Origin: CAWHBO01 sp963827735
GTDB lineage: Bacteria > Patescibacteriota > Patescibacteriia > Patescibacteriales > UBA12075
Reading direction: 5' to 3'
NCBI GenBank assembly: GCA_963827735.1
Contig: CAWHBO010000008.1
Location: 124,001 to 188,000, forward strand
Length of the DNA: 64,000 nt
Shown here: piece by piece, positions 49,909-59,000 of the stretch
Position numbering within the stretch: the stretch's first letter is position 1
Layout of the letters: each line of letters opens with the position of its first letter
Notes under the pieces: model-generated
Database searches by the model: none
What the model was told of the DNA's origin: nothing
Seen by the model: only the letters and a program-made list of their open reading frames with translations
Program-made: the position numbers and the translations under genes

Positions 49909-51348
49909 CTAGAATCTAAGCTTCTTGTTTAACTCCATCACCGCATAAAACTCATCCACAGAAAGAGTGTCGCGTCCTTCGGCAATAATATCGCTGATGC
50001 TCCTATTGGTGTTTATGCTTGTTTGTCCGATGTTTAAATATGCCTTATTGACAGGACATTCCCGCCAGGCTTTGATGCCTTCCAGCCGCTTCTTGTAGCT
50101 GTCTTTTTCCAGAAAATGTATCTTTTCCATGATTTTTCCAGCTGAATCTTCTGCGTTTGATCCAAGGCGCCGAAAATCTAAAACGCTCATTTCCCTAAGT
50201 TCGTCAACCGGGCCCGTCAGTTTTGGCACAAATTTAACATCTTCCATTCTGACCTTCCCGCTGATTGCCGGTTGGCCAGAATTCTGAAGCACCGGCTTTT
50301 TGTAATCCGGTTTTATCAACTCAAAATCTTTGCTTTTGGGAATTTCCTTTTCGTTATCGTATATATCTTTTATTTCTTTGCTTTCTTGCTTTGTTGCTTT
50401 GTTGCTTTGTTGATTTATTGATTTACTTTCTTCTTGCTTAACCGGATTAATCCGCTTGCTCACATCATCAAACTGAACCGTCTTGTTCTCCGCCGCCGGC
50501 TTCTTCGCCAAGGCGGAAAAATCATAATCAAAATCGCGAGGCGCGATTTTGAACGGCTGGGCACCGTCTATATTGCCGGATTGTTCTTTTACACTTGATT
50601 GCATGGCATCTTCCGGAACTTTAAAGCGCGGAACCGGAGAAAATTTTGATTTGTCCGCCATTTCTTCTTTGACTTTGTCGGTAACTGATAAAATTTTGGA
50701 AGACAGATCGTCGTTCAAGTCCAATCCGCCTGAAGCCACGTCTTTTGTAAGCGTGATTTTTGTATCAATTTTGTTCCTAACGCCTTTGACATACGTGCCG
50801 AGTATCTGCTTCATGCGCTCAGACAATTCACTGGAACTGAAATTCAAATTTACTCTCTTGGCCGCCTCCTCCACAATCTCTTGCAAATTTCCGATTTCAG
50901 CCGTCTCTTCCTTTTTGGCGCCAAAACTTTCCAATTTCCGCGTCAACTCTTTGACTTCCTCCTCGTCTTCCGGAGAAAAAAAGAAATCTGATGTTCTGAT
51001 TCCCGTGGACTGCTTCTGCTTTCCAATCCAATCTTCCAATTTTTCGCTTTCTTCTTCCGTGGTATCCAAACTGAACCCGAGGTAGTCCGCCACTTCCGTA
51101 AAAAGTTTTTCCTTCATCTCGTCAACGAGTTTCTCGGCTTTTTTGGCGTCCATGTCATATTCAAACACAAAAAATTTGGACAGATCCAAAATGGAAATCT
51201 CCTTAGCCATGACGCGCATGACGACCGTCGCCAAGCTCACGCCGTAAGCCTTTCCGAGTTCCTGCATGGCCGACATGGCTTTCGGGCTGGAGATTTTTTC
51301 TCGCAAATCCGGGTCAAGGGCATTGAATTTTTGTAGATAACTTAGCAT
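49909..51348 (-). CDS. Unrecognised coiled-coil-rich protein of the secretion-like locus
   Basis: 479 residues. An N-terminal helical region (about 1-90, LSYLQKFNALDPDLREKIS...YGVSLATVVMRVMAKE) is followed by an acidic region with potential coiled coil, a disordered middle rich in Lys/Gln/Ser, and a conserved-looking C-terminal part (VDELREMSVLDFRRLGSNAE, MEKIHFLEKDSYKKRLEGIK). Cytoplasmic by composition. Proteins like it occur beside PrgI/VirB4 in patescibacterial loci as far as I recall. No function can be assigned. Confidence 0.65.
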   Translation of the reverse strand: MLSYLQKFNALDPDLREKISSPKAMSAMQELGKAYGVSLATVVMRVMAKEISILDLSKFFVFEYDMDAKKAEKLVDEMKEKLFTEVADYLGFSLDTTEEESEKLEDWIGKQKQSTGIRTSDFFFSPEDEEEVKELTRKLESFGAKKEETAEIGNLQEIVEEAAKRVNLNFSSSELSERMKQILGTYVKGVRNKIDTKITLTKDVASGGLDLNDDLSSKILSVTDKVKEEMADKSKFSPVPRFKVPEDAMQSSVKEQSGNIDGAQPFKIAPRDFDYDFSALAKKPAAENKTVQFDDVSKRINPVKQEESKSINQQSNKATKQESKEIKDIYDNEKEIPKSKDFELIKPDYKKPVLQNSGQPAISGKVRMEDVKFVPKLTGPVDELREMSVLDFRRLGSNAEDSAGKIMEKIHFLEKDSYKKRLEGIKAWRECPVNKAYLNIGQTSINTNRSISDIIAEGRDTLSVDEFYAVMELNKKLRF

Positions 51349-51354
51349 GGGATT

Positions 51355-52329
51355 TTATTCTTCTAATTTGTTTATTTCTTCCTCCATCGCCATCCGCTCC
51401 AAACTCCCTTCTTTATACTTTTTAGCTTCAATTTTTAGATTCTCAACATGTTGTTTTAGGCTGACTTCTTCGTCCAAGGCCGCATGTTCAATGCTTTCTT
51501 CACCGTATTTTCTCTGCTCGGTTTTGATGCGGTCAATCTGTTTTTCTTCCGGGGTTTTGGGGATGCCGATGATTCCCTTGCCTTTGTTAACGACTGCTTC
51601 TCCATCGTCCGTGACGATTGATTTGATAAAATTTACAATGTTTGGGCCGATTTCCTCAAGTTCGCCATTTTTATATATATATTTCTTGCCGTCAATAACC
51701 ATTGGCACATCTTCTTCAAACCCTTGGGGCGTATCAGAGGGTGTTTTTAATTTTTCAAAAAAATTTATCAGAATTACAATTTTATTTTTATCTTCTTTAT
51801 CTAACAATTTCATGTATTGACTGCCGGTTAAATATTTTGTTTTGGCAAAACTGTCGACCGCTCCACCCCCCACTTCTGAACGATAGTTGTTGAGCCATTC
51901 AGCGACAGTCACAGGGAGTTTGGCATTTGCAGCATACTTTTGCCGGTTAACAATTATCCTATCGCATTCCAAAATTACATTTATCAATTGATTTTTTATT
52001 TTATTACGATCATCTATTTCCGGAACCAACAACAATTTCAATTTTATATTATTCCATAAATCATAATAATTTATTCTGTATATCTGTTCAAAATGATTTC
52101 TAAGTAATCCCTCAACTTCTTTCCAATCATCAAAAAAACTTAAGGCTAAAAATTTTAATCTAATAAGACAATCATAAATACCAGTTTCAATTTCATTTTC
52201 CTTAACATCCCCAAGCATCGCGCTTATGTCCTTATAACATTCATATGCTCCGCGCGTATCTTGAAACAAGCTAAATTCAGAAATTCTATTCTCAATGTCT
52301 TCGATTGTAATATCTTTTTCTATCCCCAT
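51355..52329 (-). CDS. Unrecognised helical protein of the secretion-like locus
   Basis: 324 residues. The N-terminal about 130 residues are helical, the centre holds WLNNYRSEVGGGAVDSFAKT, and the C-terminus has two copies of a 26-residue unit (KYGEESIEHAALDEEVSL and KYKEGSLERMAMEEEINKL). No signal or membrane helix. Six nt separate it from the 479-residue protein and three from the VirB6-like gene, so all are co-expressed. Confidence 0.65.
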   Translation of the reverse strand: MGIEKDITIEDIENRISEFSLFQDTRGAYECYKDISAMLGDVKENEIETGIYDCLIRLKFLALSFFDDWKEVEGLLRNHFEQIYRINYYDLWNNIKLKLLLVPEIDDRNKIKNQLINVILECDRIIVNRQKYAANAKLPVTVAEWLNNYRSEVGGGAVDSFAKTKYLTGSQYMKLLDKEDKNKIVILINFFEKLKTPSDTPQGFEEDVPMVIDGKKYIYKNGELEEIGPNIVNFIKSIVTDDGEAVVNKGKGIIGIPKTPEEKQIDRIKTEQRKYGEESIEHAALDEEVSLKQHVENLKIEAKKYKEGSLERMAMEEEINKLEE

Positions 52330-52332
52330 ACT

Positions 52333-54840
52333 CTATTTTTTTATACTATTAATCACCTGCCTGATATTGGATCCCTGGCCAGTGGCCCTATACTTTACAG
52401 TATTGATCAAACTCCCTTCACCATCTTTAATTTGATTTTTTCCTAACAGCGTAATTGTGCTATCCAAAGCCAAATGTTCAAGCGCATTTTGGTTTCCGGT
52501 TTTTTTGTATTCTTCAGCCAAAGGCTTTTGATTCAATTTCATATACGCAAGACCGGCCTTGCTTATCTCCCAGGTCTTGCCTGATTGCTCTCCATTTACC
52601 CCTTCTTTATAAAACCCAATGCCAAGCCGATTGACTGACCGGGCAAACATCTGAGGTTGGATTTTCATCATTTCGGCTAATTGCGCCGTCTGAGCTTCAT
52701 CTTCCGTAGATTTTCTCCAGGATCCATTTTCCAGTGTGGCGGCTCCAAATCCTCCGAAATGATTTACGTTTTTGGCAATGTTGCCGATTTCGCTTATCAA
52801 TGCCAAGGAGCCCTGCTCGGTCATGCCGCCTTCCTTCTGGAATTTTTCAGCCAATTTATGCATTCCTTCTGTGCCGGTGCCAAGCTTCAGTTTAGCCATC
52901 ATCTCGTTGTAATCAGACATTTTTGCCATCTTCTTTGACACAGCGGCTATCAAGCCTTGATTTTGTTCTTCAATCGCCTCAACCAAAATTTCACCCAGCT
53001 GATCAGAATTGTCTATCCGGGAGATCTTGGCTGCCTGTTCGCCTTCAATCTTGGCATCACTCGTAACCATGGCAATTGCTCCATTCTTTAGATTATAATA
53101 TCCTACTTTTTCTTTTAGCTTTGTTATTTCGCTGTCTAATTCAGTTGTCTTTTTATCATCAATCTTTTTTGACTTTAATGTTTCATCAATCGTTTTCACT
53201 GATTCATCAGCATTATTCATTTCTAGTTTTAATGAATCATACTTATTTTGTGAATCATTCAACTTAGCTTCCGCTTCTTTTATGTCATCTTTTGACGCAC
53301 CAAGATTTTTTGCGTTTCTAACATTCTCTTCTTTGACATGAATATCTTCAAGAAATTCTTTTTCCTTTGTTTTTAAATTTGTACTGGTTTTTAATATCTC
53401 TCCGCGTTGTTTCAACAAATCAGCTTGATCGTTTGCGCTTAAAATTTCTTTACGTTCAGACACTTTTTCATTTAGATCATTCCTTAACCCCATCCCTGCT
53501 CTTTTTCCCAAAGCGAGTCTTTTCATTCCTTTCCAACTCCGCACATTATCCCAAGCTAAAGCGCCATGGGATAACGTTGCCAAACGTCCGCCGTCTTGAG
53601 CGCTGGCGATGACTTTGTTTTCAACATTTTGCGCTCTTACCGACTTGTTTTCTGCAATCTTATTTTGTAGCCTCCCCCAACCCCGAGAAACATTCCAATC
53701 AACTTTTGTTGCTTCACTTAGCTTGTCAACTCCATAACTCCCCAATGCTTTTGTGGGTCTGCCAACAAATTTCGCTCCGCCTTTCACCCACCCCTCCGCC
53801 TTGCTGGCCGCCTTGGAAATCACTCCGCCCGCCTGCTGAGCCATCATCAATCCGCCCATGAGCAAACCGATGGTTATAATAAATTTCTGTAAATTACCTG
53901 AGCAAAAAAAGGTTGAAAGACCGGAACACAGTTCTTCACTGGCGGAGTTTGAGCCAATGCCCATGCTCAAAGCTTCACTAGAGGACGAGGCTGTTGTCAA
54001 AGCTAGCCAAAGAAAAAATGCTAAAATCGGACCAATCGTAACTTGTTTGATAAAATCTTCCCAAATCCGGCCGGTATATTTTTGAATTGGCGGGAAAGCA
54101 AACCCCAAAAAAATCAAAGGAGAAAAAATCGTATATATCCAAAGCATAACCACGCGCATCACCAGGACAGCCAACATAACGCAAACCACAATTACCGTCG
54201 TGATCAATGCAAATACACCAGCAATTGACGCCGCTGACGTTCCCCATGGATTTACTTCTATACTTGTGTTTAATTTTGAAATATCTTGAACATTAAACAT
54301 GACAATCAAATTGTTCGCCCCCACGCTGCCAAATGCGTTTACGAAAGTAAGCATTACCACTTGGCCAAAATCAATTATCAATCCGAAAATCGTCCGTGAA
54401 AAATTTATGAGCACAGCCATAATCAAAAGCTTCGGAAGCAGCCTTTTAGCTGAATAGCTTTCAATTTTTAAAATTGTAGAAAAAGCAATCACCAAGAGAA
54501 TTAAGATAAAAAACATGTTGCATAAATCTCTGATGATAATCCAGCCTTTAACCACTGTTTCAACATTTATTATGCCATTAAACTTTGCGACATCCATTAA
54601 GATATAAATCAACAATGTCAGCAAGAGGCCGAGAACTGAATTTATCAAAGCAGCAATCCAGCCTAAAACAGTAGAAACAGCATCACCAATAGAGGCAGCA
54701 TGTGCTGATTCCGCCAAAACAAAACAAAAAACAAAACTCAAAAGCAATGCCGAAATTGTTTTCTTGTTCTTTAAAACTGATAGGATGTGTTTTCTAAAAA
54801 AAAGTATCATTTCTTTAAATCCAAGTTGTTTCTTACACAA
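52333..54840 (-). CDS. VirB6/TrbL-like polytopic membrane protein with large cytoplasmic domain
   Basis: 835 residues. An N-terminal signal-like helix (LLLSFVFCFVLAESAHAASI) is followed by about six membrane helices up to residue 340, including the conserved WIYTIFSPLIFLGFAFPPI stretch of the patescibacterial VirB6-like family. The rest (about 350-835) is long, charged and coiled-coil prone (ERKEILSANDQADLLKQRGE), ending in a globular region. Likely channel component. It overlaps the upstream gene by 8 nt (translational coupling). An internal ATG at 54810 is possible. Confidence 0.8.
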   Translation of the reverse strand: MCKKQLGFKEMILFFRKHILSVLKNKKTISALLLSFVFCFVLAESAHAASIGDAVSTVLGWIAALINSVLGLLLTLLIYILMDVAKFNGIINVETVVKGWIIIRDLCNMFFILILLVIAFSTILKIESYSAKRLLPKLLIMAVLINFSRTIFGLIIDFGQVVMLTFVNAFGSVGANNLIVMFNVQDISKLNTSIEVNPWGTSAASIAGVFALITTVIVVCVMLAVLVMRVVMLWIYTIFSPLIFLGFAFPPIQKYTGRIWEDFIKQVTIGPILAFFLWLALTTASSSSEALSMGIGSNSASEELCSGLSTFFCSGNLQKFIITIGLLMGGLMMAQQAGGVISKAASKAEGWVKGGAKFVGRPTKALGSYGVDKLSEATKVDWNVSRGWGRLQNKIAENKSVRAQNVENKVIASAQDGGRLATLSHGALAWDNVRSWKGMKRLALGKRAGMGLRNDLNEKVSERKEILSANDQADLLKQRGEILKTSTNLKTKEKEFLEDIHVKEENVRNAKNLGASKDDIKEAEAKLNDSQNKYDSLKLEMNNADESVKTIDETLKSKKIDDKKTTELDSEITKLKEKVGYYNLKNGAIAMVTSDAKIEGEQAAKISRIDNSDQLGEILVEAIEEQNQGLIAAVSKKMAKMSDYNEMMAKLKLGTGTEGMHKLAEKFQKEGGMTEQGSLALISEIGNIAKNVNHFGGFGAATLENGSWRKSTEDEAQTAQLAEMMKIQPQMFARSVNRLGIGFYKEGVNGEQSGKTWEISKAGLAYMKLNQKPLAEEYKKTGNQNALEHLALDSTITLLGKNQIKDGEGSLINTVKYRATGQGSNIRQVINSIKK

Positions 54841-55501
54841 TCATTCCAAGCGCTTTTATTATTTTATAAACTTGCTCAATAATATTTGACGAATAAAAAT
54901 CAATAATAAAATAAGATACTCCTAAAAAATTCAATATGATTACCAGAACTGTTAAATCTAGCAACAAAACCCCCATCACTTCAACAATCCCAATCATTTT
55001 CCCGACGTTCTCCCCCGCTTCCCCCGCCACCGCTCCGGCCGCTTTTTTGGGAATCCACTCATGCCCCAGCTTGCAAAACAATTGCTCGCCCAAGACAAAA
55101 CGTAAAAACACATGGATGTTTATATAAATCAGGCTTATGCCCCAACTGGGAATCAAGATGCCCCACGCCCATTTTAAAGCCGCGCTGGTGCCCATCTGCG
55201 CTGGTGCCATCAGGCCGGCGATTGCTTGTTTTTTTACATCATCCTTACCGAACTTGTTTAAAGATCTTCCCCATGATTTCAGTTTCTCTCCTCCTGATCG
55301 CATTGTCTTTCCCCCCAATTTGCCATCTTCTTCTCTCGCTTTTCCTTTTTCATATATCTGATTTCCTTTTTGATATATCCCTGCCCCAACATTCCTCGCG
55401 TTGCCAACATTGGTTCCTCTTTCTTGATCCCGTCTAGCCTGATTCTGCCGCATCTCTAGCTGATTTGCCATTGATATGTCATCCATTGCTTGTGTTGGCA
55501 T
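54833..55501 (-). CDS. Unrecognised membrane protein preceding the VirB6-like gene
   Basis: 222 residues. A hydrophilic, Gly/Arg/Lys-rich N-terminal half (about 1-95) and two or three membrane helices in the second half (around 108-135, 165-190, 190-215). The overlap with the VirB6-like gene and the shared orientation suggest a partner in the same membrane complex. Confidence 0.65.
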   Translation of the reverse strand: MPTQAMDDISMANQLEMRQNQARRDQERGTNVGNARNVGAGIYQKGNQIYEKGKAREEDGKLGGKTMRSGGEKLKSWGRSLNKFGKDDVKKQAIAGLMAPAQMGTSAALKWAWGILIPSWGISLIYINIHVFLRFVLGEQLFCKLGHEWIPKKAAGAVAGEAGENVGKMIGIVEVMGVLLLDLTVLVIILNFLGVSYFIIDFYSSNIIEQVYKIIKALGMIV

Positions 55502-55721
55502 AAAAAATTAACTCCTACCATAAAAAACCCGTGAATTTTGAGTTTTTCACATGTCGGAAAGTTATTCTAATTATAACATATTTTGACCAAATACTCCAAA
55601 TATTTATACCAACAAAAACGTCTAGCCATAAGTTGATGTTCTTCCGATATTGCCTTGAATTTTCGCTGATTACTCTGATAGCGCTGATATCGCTGACTGG
55701 CAGCTGATAAATAGTTTTAGC

Positions 55722-55768
55722 ATAAAAAAAATTGCCCTGTTTTTTATAAACAGGGCAATTTTTTATGT
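55722..55768 (-). terminator. Terminator between the giant protein gene and the secretion genes
   Basis: AAAAATTGCCCTGTTT and AAACAGGGCAATTTTT (about 55727-55765) form a stem of about 14 bp with T-runs on both strands. Confidence 0.75.
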
Positions 55769-55813
55769 AATATGAAAAAAACTTTTTTTTGTCATTCCCT
55801 TTCCTTTCTTCAT

Positions 55814-55920
55814 GATCACAAACTGTGATCTTGAAGAATCTTATTTTCAATTTTCTCAATCGGTATCATTGTCATAAAAACTCACATCACAAATTCAAGG
55901 TCACAATTTGTGACCTTGAA
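55814..55920. repeat. Pair of related palindromes sharing TCACA/TGTGA arms
   Basis: GATCACA-AAC-TGTGATC (55814-55830), and a perfect 13-bp palindrome with one central base, TTCAAGGTCACAA-T-TTGTGACCTTGAA (55894-55920). Both are followed by TTGAA(G/A)AAT. They could be protein binding sites or hairpins. Confidence 0.6.
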
Positions 55921-55964
55921 AAATTATCGTTAAAAACTTAACATCCTTTAAGATCTTCTTTCCC

Positions 55965-56012
55965 AATTTCCCAATTTCCCAATTTCCCAATTTCCCAATT
56001 TCCTAATTTCCT
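55965..56012 (-). repeat. Family B tract at the giant gene stop codon
   Basis: (CCCAATTTC)n: at least five 9-bp units TTCCCAATT/TTCCTAATT in tandem. On the minus strand the giant gene ends ...TAG-GAAATTAGGAAATTGGG, so the TAG is part of the first unit. Confidence 0.75.
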
Positions 56013-59000
56013 AATATTCCGTCGTCATGATCCAATTCGGATACTCTGTGTACTCATTGGTCTTCGGACAAAGCAAAGGTGAAGCACCGTCATAACTGCA
56101 CCAGCCCCAGTTGTCTTTGATCTTGACGCCTGCTTGCGTAACACAGCAAGCTGTATCAGCGGGACAACAGCAGGAATTTGGATCAGCAGACGGACAAACA
56201 TCAGCGCAGGCCTCTGTTCCGGTGTTGTTAACCGGCCTCTCGCCGGGATTGCCGCAAAACACTGTGTTGTTTTCAGCGCCTTTATCAACTGACTGCTTGG
56301 ATTTCATGTCCCAGAAACTGTAAAGATGATAAAGCGAATGCGGATTGTCAAGATTGGAACGTCTGCGCATCTCTACGCCAGAAACGACAGTATAATCATT
56401 ATCCCCCCAATCAACGGCGTACATGACCATGGGCAATTGTTCCTGATCAACAATGGAATTGAAAGTGATGTTGGCAAAATCGCTCGCGCCGACTTTGACA
56501 TTCCCAGCAAGTCCGCCGTTCATTTTGATGTTAGCAACACTCGGCCTGACCGCGCAGTAATCGCAGGTCGGTCCCGGACAAACGAAGCAATTGCCGACCG
56601 GAGTTGCACAACTGCCGTTTCCGGAGTTTCCAGCAGAATCATAAACGGGGCGAACGCCGCTGGTACAAAGATCTGTCGGCGGCGACCAACCTTTTGCTGC
56701 CGTATCCTCCAACTGTGTGTACTGCCCAGCATCCGGTCCGGCCCATACCCATTTCCAAATGTCATAACTTTGCGCGAAAATACGCTTAAGACGCGAACTG
56801 GCGTAATTAACCGGAGTAGCTGCATAGTTGATGTAATTATACGGAAAATTTGTCATTTCAGAATTCGTCACATGCGTACAATCATAATCTTCCGTATCGC
56901 ATTGGAACACTTGGCCGGAATTAACCTTGGTTGCCCCATATGACCCGTATAAAACAGGCTGATTGCCCGCCAGATCGTCATTGGCATCCCATTCTACCGG
57001 ATTGTTAGCCGGCGCCGGAGGAAGAATGGATCCGAAAGGCGCGTCTGAAGCATCATACAAAAACTTTAAATCCGGTATCATATATTCACTGCCTTGATAT
57101 GTCCGTCCAGCCCAGTATTTATTTTTACCGGTCGGAGTGACTGTTGATACGACTTTGGAGGAATTATAAAAAACCGATCGATACTGTTCTTGAGTTAACG
57201 TACAGGAAGTAGCGCCGGCGGTAAAAGGATAAGGGTTGCATAAATATGACGCGTAAGGATTCGTATTTTCAATCTCAACATCATCAGCATCAAAAAAATT
57301 ATTATAAACAACCAAATCCTCACCATTATAAGGATACCAACCGTCATTTACACTGGTAGGATTACCCCTTGTTGTCGCCTCGTGGCTATCTCCCGATCCG
57401 TCGGCTATAACAAGACCTTCGCCGTCAGGAATGCAATAACAATAATGATCCCAACATTGAAAGCCGCAATCATGCTCATCATGATAAAAAGTATATCCGA
57501 CTGGGCACAGACTATCAGTTACATTACAAATATGACTATCATCATCATAAAGAGAAAACGTATGTTTATATACATATCCTATAGTCGTACCACCTTCCAA
57601 GGTATAATAAACCGGAATCTTACCAGCATATCCCGCGCCTTCTTCTGCCAATCCATCATTTTTTACTTTCGCTACCGGATACCATAAAAGGCAGGCATCG
57701 GTGTTTCCCGGATAACGGTCATATTCCAGACAATACCCCCACCAACCTTTCTTGTGAACGCCAGAATCTTCAAAGTAATCGCAGGACTTTGATGAATTGT
57801 CTGGATATAAGCGGCAGGACTGTGAAACAATTTCGTTTTGAGATGACTTTAGAGTTGGCCTGATTGTGATGTTGTCAACATAAAAATTTCCAGCTAAAGT
57901 GCTGCTGGCCCGGATGATGATATTAGCGCGAGAAGCATTCAGCGGGGCGCTAAAATTTGTTTCCCTGTATACCCAGTTTAATCCGAAGGGCGCTTCCATA
58001 AAAGGTTCTGGCGGAATTACCGTACCAGCAGCATCAGAAAACTGAATGTTGATATACGCATTTCCGGAAATCAGATTGATGGTATTGATATAAGCTGTCA
58101 AAGAATAAGGAGCTCCTCCGATAACATCGATATCTTCTGATTTAACCCAATAAGGCGCTCCCACTTTCAAGAAATTATCGCCATCCGGTGCATAACCAGT
58201 GCCTTCGTTTTGAGCGTCTACTGGATTGTCAACCACGCTGTAGAAATTATCGCTCCATTCATCATTGTTTTTCCAACCAAAGGGTTCCTTGTTTTCTGAA
58301 GCGAATTCAAAATTGCCATTGTTGACTTCCAGAAATTCCCCTTCCTGCTTCATGGCCGCTAATGGATATAGATCGGAATCAAGCGAACTTACAGGGTCAT
58401 ACCCAACCTTGGAGTACCCTGACAGGTTGGAGATCTTATCTCCAAGATAACCGGAATATATTTGATTCTTCTGCTCACTTAAAAGAAAACTCTTGCAATT
58501 GCCATTATCGTCAATCTGGTCGCATAACCCAATGTCAAAACAAATGTTGTTGCCTTTATCATCTTTGACAAAGCTTCGGCATGCCAGCCACTCTGAGCAT
58601 TCCCGGTCCGGCTTAACTTTTACGATCGCGCGGCTGTCATTGTTGTCAAGCGTTCCTGTTTCCGGAGCCCGAGGCTGGGAGGTGATGGTCAAATCAACAT
58701 CGCGGTTGTTATCCTGGAAATCAAGATAGGTTCCGTTTCCGCCGACAATTTTGCGCTGATTGAAAAGGACACAGCCGTTATCATATTCCTCCAGACCGTT
58801 GCAGTCATTTTCCAAGGAAACGCCTTTTTGATAATCAATGATTGCTTTCTTAAGTCTGATGGCGCTTCCGCTGTAAGTCCGTCTGACAACACAGCCCGTA
58901 TCCGCTCCAGACAAGAACAATCTTCGGTTGCCGGCCGGAACATCAAATTCGTTTCTTGCCGTATCCAAGGTGTTGTCATCCAGTAAAACTCTCACACCAT

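Larger units (their letters stand above)
55502..56010 (-). other. 509-bp spacer between the giant protein gene and the secretion-locus genes
   Basis: No gene. It contains, from high to low coordinates: a family B direct-repeat tract (55965-56012) at the giant gene stop; two related hairpins (55814-55830 and 55894-55920); a terminator (about 55722-55768); and a family E tract (55664-55711). No clear promoter is recognisable for the 54833 gene group. Confidence 0.6.

Noticed and set aside
55515..55859. Open reading frame of 114 codons on the minus strand in the 509-bp spacer
   Set aside because: It runs through a terminator, a palindrome and a family E repeat, and has no domain or credible start site.
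55894..55920. CRP/FNR-type operator
   Set aside because: The arm order is TCACA...TGTGA, the opposite of the TGTGA-N6-TCACA site, and no such regulator is seen in the window.
55965..56012. CRISPR-like short direct repeats
   Set aside because: Units are only 8-9 bp, contiguous, with no spacers and no cas genes.
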